A stretch of 64,000 nt of DNA from Serpens sp964410065 (GTDB lineage Bacteria > Pseudomonadota > Gammaproteobacteria > Pseudomonadales > Pseudomonadaceae), in assembly GCA_964410065.1 (NCBI GenBank), contig CAYPFO010000006.1:1-64000 (forward strand). Reading direction: 5' to 3'. Position 1 is the stretch's first letter; every line of letters begins with the position of its first letter. The position numbers and the translations under genes are program-made. The notes below the pieces were generated by a model. That model saw nothing but the letters and a program-made list of their open reading frames with translations. It had not been told where the DNA came from and ran no database searches. Of this stretch, positions 59,187 to 64,000 are shown piece by piece.

Positions 59187-59792
59187 TTAGAGCATCTGTT
59201 TGAGCACCGGCCAGAGATTGTCGAGCATGCGTTCCTGGGCTGCCGGAGCGGGATGAATGCCATCAGCCTGCATCATGCCTTCGACACCGCCAACTCCCTC
59301 CAGAAAAAACGGCACCAGAGGCACCCGGGTCTGCTCGGCCAAATCCGTATACACCTGCTCGAAGGCCCGGTTATAGCGCTGGCCGTAGTTGGGTGGCAGG
59401 CGCATACCGAGCACTATCACCTGAGCCCCGCTGCTCTGGCTGCGCTCGATCATGGCAAGAAGATTTTGCCGCATCTGCGCCGGTGACAATCCCCGCAGGC
59501 CATCATTGCCGCCCAGCTCTAGGATTACCCACTCTGGCTGATGCTCAGCGAGCAACCGGGGCAATCGAGTCAGCCCGCCGGCCGTCGTGTCGCCACTGAT
59601 CGATGCATTGATCACCTGGTGATCCAGCCCCTGTTCCTCTAGGCGCTGCTCCAGCAAGGCGACCCAACCCTGGCGGGTATCCATGCCCAGAGCGGCGCTG
59701 ATACTATCACCGACGACCAGCAGGGTGCCGGCCAAGGAATTTTGCGACCACAGCAGCACAGCCATGGCCCCCGCAACACACCAAGCCCGCAT
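59187..59792 (-). CDS. tesA: TesA, SGNH thioesterase/lysophospholipase
   Basis: A 201-residue periplasmic hydrolase of the SGNH family (acyl-CoA thioesterase I, protease I, lysophospholipase L1). The signal peptide ends SLAGT. Block I is VVGDSISAALG (Ser), the Gly block is INASISGDTTAGG, block III is LGGNDGLRG (Asn) and block V is DGIHP (Asp, His). The start at 59792 follows GGAGAATCCG. Divergent from an ABC transporter with start codons only ten bases apart, as for E. coli tesA and ybbAP. Confidence 0.94.
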   Translation of the reverse strand: MRAWCVAGAMAVLLWSQNSLAGTLLVVGDSISAALGMDTRQGWVALLEQRLEEQGLDHQVINASISGDTTAGGLTRLPRLLAEHQPEWVILELGGNDGLRGLSPAQMRQNLLAMIERSQSSGAQVIVLGMRLPPNYGQRYNRAFEQVYTDLAEQTRVPLVPFFLEGVGGVEGMMQADGIHPAPAAQERMLDNLWPVLKQML

Positions 59793-59802
59793 CGGATTCT
59801 CC

Positions 59803-60486
59803 ATGAACACCAGCATTCTCAATGCCTGCAACCTTAGCAAAGTGGTCCCCAGCGCGGAAGGCGAACTGACCATCCTGCACAGCCTGTCGCTGGATCTGAG
59901 CGCAGGAGACAGCCTGGCCATTGTCGGCGCCTCTGGTTCGGGCAAATCGACCCTACTGGGACTTCTCGCCGGGCTGGATCGACCCAGCAGCGGCGAAGTC
60001 ATGCTCGCCGGCCACGCGCTGGAGCAACTGGATGAAGATCAGCGTGCGCGGGTGCGCGCCGAACATGTCGGCTTTGTGTTTCAGTCCTTTCAGTTGCTGG
60101 ACAGCCTCAATGCGCTGGAAAACGTCATGCTGCCCCTCGAGCTGGATGGGCGTCTTGATGCGCGCCGGCGGGCCAGCGAATTGCTGCAGCGGGTAGGTCT
60201 GGAACATCGCCTGCAACATTATCCCCGCCAGCTTTCCGGCGGCGAACAACAACGCGTGGCAATCGCCCGCGCCTTCGCGGCTGAACCGGACGTGCTGTTT
60301 GCCGACGAGCCCACCGGCAATCTCGACACCCAGACCGGCGAGCGCATCAGCGATTTGCTGTTCGCCCTCAACCAGGAGCGCGGCGCCACTCTGGTACTGG
60401 TCACCCACGACCAGCGTCTGGCCCACCGGTGCCGCCGACAAATCCGCCTTGAAGCAGGCCACCTCGTCACCCGGGACGAACCTTGA
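59803..60486 (+). CDS. ABC transporter ATPase, YbbA/LolD-like
   Basis: A 227-residue ATPase of the MacB/LolD/YbbA group. Walker A is GASGSGKST near 46-54, the Q-loop VFQSFQLLDS, the signature LSGGEQQRVAIARAF, Walker B VLFADEPTGNLD and the switch VTHD. The family pairs with FtsX-type permeases, and such a gene overlaps its stop. There is no Shine-Dalgarno sequence before the ATG, which is ten bases from the tesA start. Export of lipids or hydrophobic compounds is suggested by the tesA pairing. Confidence 0.9.
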   Translation: MNTSILNACNLSKVVPSAEGELTILHSLSLDLSAGDSLAIVGASGSGKSTLLGLLAGLDRPSSGEVMLAGHALEQLDEDQRARVRAEHVGFVFQSFQLLDSLNALENVMLPLELDGRLDARRRASELLQRVGLEHRLQHYPRQLSGGEQQRVAIARAFAAEPDVLFADEPTGNLDTQTGERISDLLFALNQERGATLVLVTHDQRLAHRCRRQIRLEAGHLVTRDEP

Positions 60487-62993
60487 TGGCCGGCCTGCCG
60501 TTACGCCGCCTGCTGGCGCTGGCGACGCGGCAACTGCTGCGTGATGCCCGCTCCGGGGAATTGCGCGTGTTGTTCGCGGCCATTCTGGTCGCAGTGGCCG
60601 CCAGCACGGCCATCGGCTATTTCAGCACCCGGCTGAACGATGCCATGTTGCTACGTGCCAGCGAATTCCTGGGTGCCGATCTGGTACTCAATGGCTCGAC
60701 ACCGGCCGTCCCGGAACAGGTACAAAGCGGCCTGCAGCTAGGTCTACAGCATGCCCGTGTGGTGGAATTCTCCAGCGTGATCGCCACCGACCAAGGCATT
60801 CAGCTGGCCAGCGTCAAAGCGGCAGACACTGAATACCCGCTACGCGGCGAACTGCGCAGCGCACCCGAGCCTTATGAAGCGGAGACTTCGGGTGCTGGAC
60901 CGTCCCGCGGCGAAGCCTGGGCCGAGGCCCGCCTGTTCGCCACGCTGGATCTCAAGGTTGGCGACAGTATCGAGGTTGGAGAAAAGCAACTGCGCCTGAG
61001 CCGCGTCCTGACCTACGAGCCGGACCGCGCTGGCGACTTCTACAGCCTGACACCCCGCGTGCTGATGCACCTCGACGACCTGGACGCCACCGGCATCGTG
61101 CAACCGGGTAGCCGGGTCCGCTATCGGGAGCTATGGACCGGCGATCCCCAGCAATTGGCGGATTATCGCGCCGCCATCGCCGGCCAGCTGAGCCCACACC
61201 AGCGCCTGGAAGACACCCGTGACGGCAATCGACAAATCGGCAGTGCGCTGGGCCGCGCAGAACGCTACCTGAATCTCGCCAGCCTGGCAGCCGTCTTGCT
61301 TGCTGGCGTGGCCGTGGCGCTGTCGGCCAGCCGGTTCGCCATTCGCCGCTACGATGCCAGCGCGTTGCTGCGTTGCCTGGGCCTGTCACGCCATGAAGCA
61401 TTGGGACTCTATGCCCTGCAGCTGGCCATGCTCGGCCTGTTGGCCAGCAGCCTGGGTGCCGCGCTCGGCTGGCTGGCACAGCATGGGCTGTTTCACCTGC
61501 TGCGGGATCTGCTGCCCGCCGACATCCCTCCCGGCGGCTTGCTCCCCGCCCTGGCGGGCATGGCCATTGGCTTGCTGGCGTTGGCGGGGTTTGCCCTACC
61601 GCCACTGGCGGCATTAGGGCGAGTGCCGCCGCTGCGCGTGCTGCGCAGCGATGTCTTGCCCTTGCCACCCAGCGCCTGGCTGGTTTACGGCTCCGCCCTT
61701 CTGGCGCTGGGCATCATCATGTGGCGCTTGAGCCTGGACCTTGCCCTCACCCTGGCCATGATCGGCGGCGGACTGGTGGCCGTCTTGCTGTTAGGCGGAC
61801 TGTTGCTGTTCGGCCTCCAGAGCCTGCGCCGCCTGCTGAGCAATGCCAGCCTGCCTTGGCGCCTCGGCTTGGGCCAATTGCTGCGCCACCCGCTGGCCGC
61901 CGCCGGCCAGGCGTTGGCGTTCGGCCTGATTCTGCTGGCCATGGCGCTGATCGCCTTGCTACGCGGCGAACTGCTGGATACCTGGCAGGCACAATTGCCG
62001 GCCGATGCGCCCAACCATTTCGCCCTGAATATTCTGCCTGCCGACAAGGACGCCTTTACCGCACGACTGGCGACCTTGCAGGTGCGCGCCGCCCCGTTAT
62101 ATCCCGTGGTGCCGGGTCGCCTGATCGCCATCAACGACCAGCCGGTACGCCAACTCGTCAGCAAGGAGTCACAAGGTGAGCGGGCCATTCGCCGCGACCT
62201 CAGCCTGACCTGGGCCGCCGACCTACCTGCTGACAACCTGCTCAAGGCCGGCCACTGGTGGCGGCCGCACAACGCACCGGATGCACTGCCGGGTGTTTCG
62301 GTGGAGAGCGAACTGGCCGAAAGCCTGGGACTGCAACTGGGTGACCGACTGCGCTTCAACGTGGGCGGCAGTGAGCGCGAGACACGGGTCACCAGCCTGC
62401 GCGAAGTGGACTGGAACAATTTCCAACCCAACTTCTACATGATCTTCGAACCGGGCACGCTGCAAGACCTGCCGGCCACCTACCTGACCAGCTTCTATTT
62501 GCCCGCCGGCCAGGAACGTCAGCTGGTCGAGCTGGCCCGCGCCTTCCCGACCGTTACCCTACTGCAAGTGGATGCCCTGCTGACGCAACTGCGCAGCATC
62601 CTCTCGCAGGTAACGCTGGCCATCGAATATGTCCTGTTGTTTGTACTGGCCGCCGGCCTGGCCGTGCTGTTTGCAGGCCTGCAGGCGACTCTGGATGAAC
62701 GCATTCGCCAAGGCGCCCTGTTACGGGCGCTGGGCGCCCAGCGGCGCCTGCTGATCAAGGCCCGACGCAGCGAATTCGCCTTGCTTGGCGCCACCAGCGG
62801 CGTGCTTGCGGCACTGGGCTGCGAGTTGATCAGCGCCCTACTCTATCGTTTCGCCTTCGACCTCACCTGGCATCCGCATCCCTGGTTGTTGCTGCTGCCC
62901 GTGCTGGGTGCCTTGCTGATCGGCGGCGCCGGGATGCTCGGCACCCGTCGCGCACTTAACGCCAGCCCCCTGCAGGTGCTGCGCGAAGGTTGA
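60486..62993 (+). CDS. FtsX/MacB-type ABC permease, YbbP-like
   Basis: An 835-residue inner-membrane permease. One N-terminal helix (about 24-44) precedes a large periplasmic domain. Then come helices near 258-280 and several more up to 500, a second periplasmic domain, and a final helix bundle after 690 (YVLLFVLAAGLAVLFAGLQATL). This duplicated FtsX layout with about ten helices is that of YbbP. It starts with ATG overlapping the ATPase stop as TGATG. Confidence 0.9.
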   Translation: MAGLPLRRLLALATRQLLRDARSGELRVLFAAILVAVAASTAIGYFSTRLNDAMLLRASEFLGADLVLNGSTPAVPEQVQSGLQLGLQHARVVEFSSVIATDQGIQLASVKAADTEYPLRGELRSAPEPYEAETSGAGPSRGEAWAEARLFATLDLKVGDSIEVGEKQLRLSRVLTYEPDRAGDFYSLTPRVLMHLDDLDATGIVQPGSRVRYRELWTGDPQQLADYRAAIAGQLSPHQRLEDTRDGNRQIGSALGRAERYLNLASLAAVLLAGVAVALSASRFAIRRYDASALLRCLGLSRHEALGLYALQLAMLGLLASSLGAALGWLAQHGLFHLLRDLLPADIPPGGLLPALAGMAIGLLALAGFALPPLAALGRVPPLRVLRSDVLPLPPSAWLVYGSALLALGIIMWRLSLDLALTLAMIGGGLVAVLLLGGLLLFGLQSLRRLLSNASLPWRLGLGQLLRHPLAAAGQALAFGLILLAMALIALLRGELLDTWQAQLPADAPNHFALNILPADKDAFTARLATLQVRAAPLYPVVPGRLIAINDQPVRQLVSKESQGERAIRRDLSLTWAADLPADNLLKAGHWWRPHNAPDALPGVSVESELAESLGLQLGDRLRFNVGGSERETRVTSLREVDWNNFQPNFYMIFEPGTLQDLPATYLTSFYLPAGQERQLVELARAFPTVTLLQVDALLTQLRSILSQVTLAIEYVLLFVLAAGLAVLFAGLQATLDERIRQGALLRALGAQRRLLIKARRSEFALLGATSGVLAALGCELISALLYRFAFDLTWHPHPWLLLLPVLGALLIGGAGMLGTRRALNASPLQVLREG

Positions 62994-63030
62994 CTTTGTA
63001 CACTTATCTTTCTGTCAGATTTGGAATGCC

Positions 63031-63528
63031 ATGAGCCGTTATCGTCCGCCCCGCAGCGCCGGTACGCCGCTGATTACCCCGGAAGGGGAAGCGCGCCTGC
63101 GCGCCGAACTGCATGAACTGTGGAATGTGCGTCGACCCCAGGTGACCCAATCGGTGAGCGAAGCCGCCGCCCAGGGCGATCGCTCGGAGAACGCCGAGTA
63201 CACCTACGGCAAGAAGATGCTGCGCGAGATCGATAGCCGCGTGCGCTTTCTGCGCAAGCGCCTGGAAAGTCTCAAGGTGGTCAGCGAACGGCCCAGTGAT
63301 CCCGACAAGGTCTACTTTGGCGCCTGGGTCACGCTTGAGGATGATGAAGGCGAGACCACGCGCTACCGCATCGTCGGACCGGACGAACTGGATCTGAAGA
63401 ACCACCTGATCAGCATCGATGCCCCGCTGGCGCGCGCCCTGGTCGGCAAGGCGCTGGACGCTGAAGTGCGCGTCGCCACGCCGACGGGCGAGAAAATCTG
63501 GTATGTAGTGGCGATCGATTACCCTTGA
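63031..63528 (+). CDS. greB: GreB, transcription elongation factor
   Basis: A 165-residue factor that stimulates cleavage of backtracked RNA in RNA polymerase. The N-terminal coiled coil carries the acidic tip GDRSENAEYTYGKK; the two acidic residues and YGKK point to GreB rather than GreA. The C-terminal FKBP-like domain follows from about 80. It converges on and overlaps the next gene by ten bases. Confidence 0.93.
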   Translation: MSRYRPPRSAGTPLITPEGEARLRAELHELWNVRRPQVTQSVSEAAAQGDRSENAEYTYGKKMLREIDSRVRFLRKRLESLKVVSERPSDPDKVYFGAWVTLEDDEGETTRYRIVGPDELDLKNHLISIDAPLARALVGKALDAEVRVATPTGEKIWYVVAIDYP

Positions 63529-63845
63529 ATCAGCCCCGTGCGGCGCGTGATCAATCCCTTGCGGGCAATGCGAGTCAGGTCATGAATATAGTGAGCCGCC
63601 TGCTCACCGCGCGGTGCTTCGATAACGGCCAAATCGAAACTGTCCGTTGCGTAAGCGGACAACGAATCACCTTCGGCACTGAACTGGATCAGTAGGGTTT
63701 TGGGCTTACCCCAGCGCTTCGGCACGCCATCCAGGTAGCGTAAAAGCGTGGGTTGATGACAACCGCCCAGGAGAATCTTGGGATCGCGGCAGATCAGCCC
63801 GGACGTGATCGGGGCCAGACGTAGCTTGCTGTGCTGTACATTCAT
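63519..63845 (-). CDS. Small conserved-looking protein of unknown function
   Basis: A 108-residue soluble protein (MNVQHSKLRLAPITSGLICRDPK, then LLGGCHQPTLLRYLDG). It has no membrane segment; two cysteines near 19 and 29 are the only distinctive feature. AAGAG lies upstream of the ATG. It converges with greB, overlapping its last codons. I do not recognise the family. The bases from 63846 to the window end show no further gene. Confidence 0.55.
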   Translation of the reverse strand: MNVQHSKLRLAPITSGLICRDPKILLGGCHQPTLLRYLDGVPKRWGKPKTLLIQFSAEGDSLSAYATDSFDLAVIEAPRGEQAAHYIHDLTRIARKGLITRRTGLIQG

Positions 63846-64000
63846 TTGGAACTCTTCCGCCTCAAAGGGAACCGCTGGACAGCGGTGGGAGGCGACACCG
63901 GAACCAGCGCTTTAGCGGTATTTCGAAGTCATGGACTCCAGGCGCCCCGCAAGTAGCTGACTAAATCGGCGCAAGGCATGAATCCTATGGAAATCAGCCC

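Noticed and set aside
1..64000. tRNA, rRNA, CRISPR arrays, insertion sequences, prophage genes
   Set aside because: None was found by eye: no cloverleaf-like gene, no regularly spaced repeats, no transposase, integrase or phage structural protein.

Overview
The window reads as a chromosomal segment of a Pseudomonas-type gammaproteobacterium. The evidence is a complete OprF/SigX/CmpX/CfrX/CmaX block, an OprI lipoprotein, REP-type palindromes, GC-rich third codon positions, and a gene order that from memory largely matches P. aeruginosa PAO1. It is draft sequence: a run of exactly 100 N (3374-3473) splits an ABC ATPase gene and is flanked by a 55-bp exact duplication that looks like unmerged contig ends. 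No rRNA, tRNA, CRISPR array or transposase gene was seen.

Region 1 (1-12805, + strand): the 3' end of alaC, then nitrate assimilation. An NrtABC-type nitrate ABC transporter, a YejM/PbgA-like membrane sulfatase-fold protein, NirB-NirD assimilatory nitrite reductase, the nitrate reductase NasA and the siroheme enzyme CobA follow one another. Both nrtA and nirB are preceded by a perfect GG-N10-GC sigma-54 promoter and then by an intrinsic terminator inside the leader. This is the layout expected for NtrC-driven initiation plus NasT/NasR (ANTAR) antitermination.

Region 2 (12855-21729): envelope-stress genes oprF, sigX, cmpX, cfrX and cmaX on the minus strand, then rraA, an alpha/beta hydrolase, and the ppsA/ppsR pair.

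Region 3 (21784-30125, minus strand): the 2-methylcitrate (propionate) operon gntR-prpB-prpC-acnD-prpF-prpD. acnD is interrupted by a frameshift with an apparent small deletion. Two TGTCGACA palindromes lie at the regulator's start and upstream of it.

Region 4 (30429-33487, + strand): a three-gene set of a secreted DTGA (retropepsin-like) protease, a cysteine-free inactive-transglutaminase membrane protein and a RimK-like ATP-grasp ligase. It looks like an uncharacterised amide-ligation and cleavage system.

Region 5 (33548-44285, minus strand): two translationally coupled MalT/LuxR-type giant regulators upstream of a five-gene cell-surface operon. That operon holds a small FilA-like secreted protein, a C39 peptidase, two outer-membrane barrels and a protein with three repeated short domains. 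It resembles Fil/Fap-type surface-fibre systems.

Region 6 (44443-57035): pabB, then a four-gene SMC (MukB/MksB/JetC-like), MksE-like, kleisin and Toprim-nuclease operon resembling MksBEFG/Wadjet plasmid-defence condensins. It appears inserted between pabB and thrH. Then come thrH, cysH, cysB, a DAHP synthase and a small GNAT protein.

Region 7 (57483-64000): oprI, an L,D-transpeptidase, a small Cys-rich protein, tesA, a divergent ABC transporter (ATPase plus FtsX-type permease), greB and an unrecognised small gene. From memory this last block corresponds to a different part of the PAO1 chromosome.
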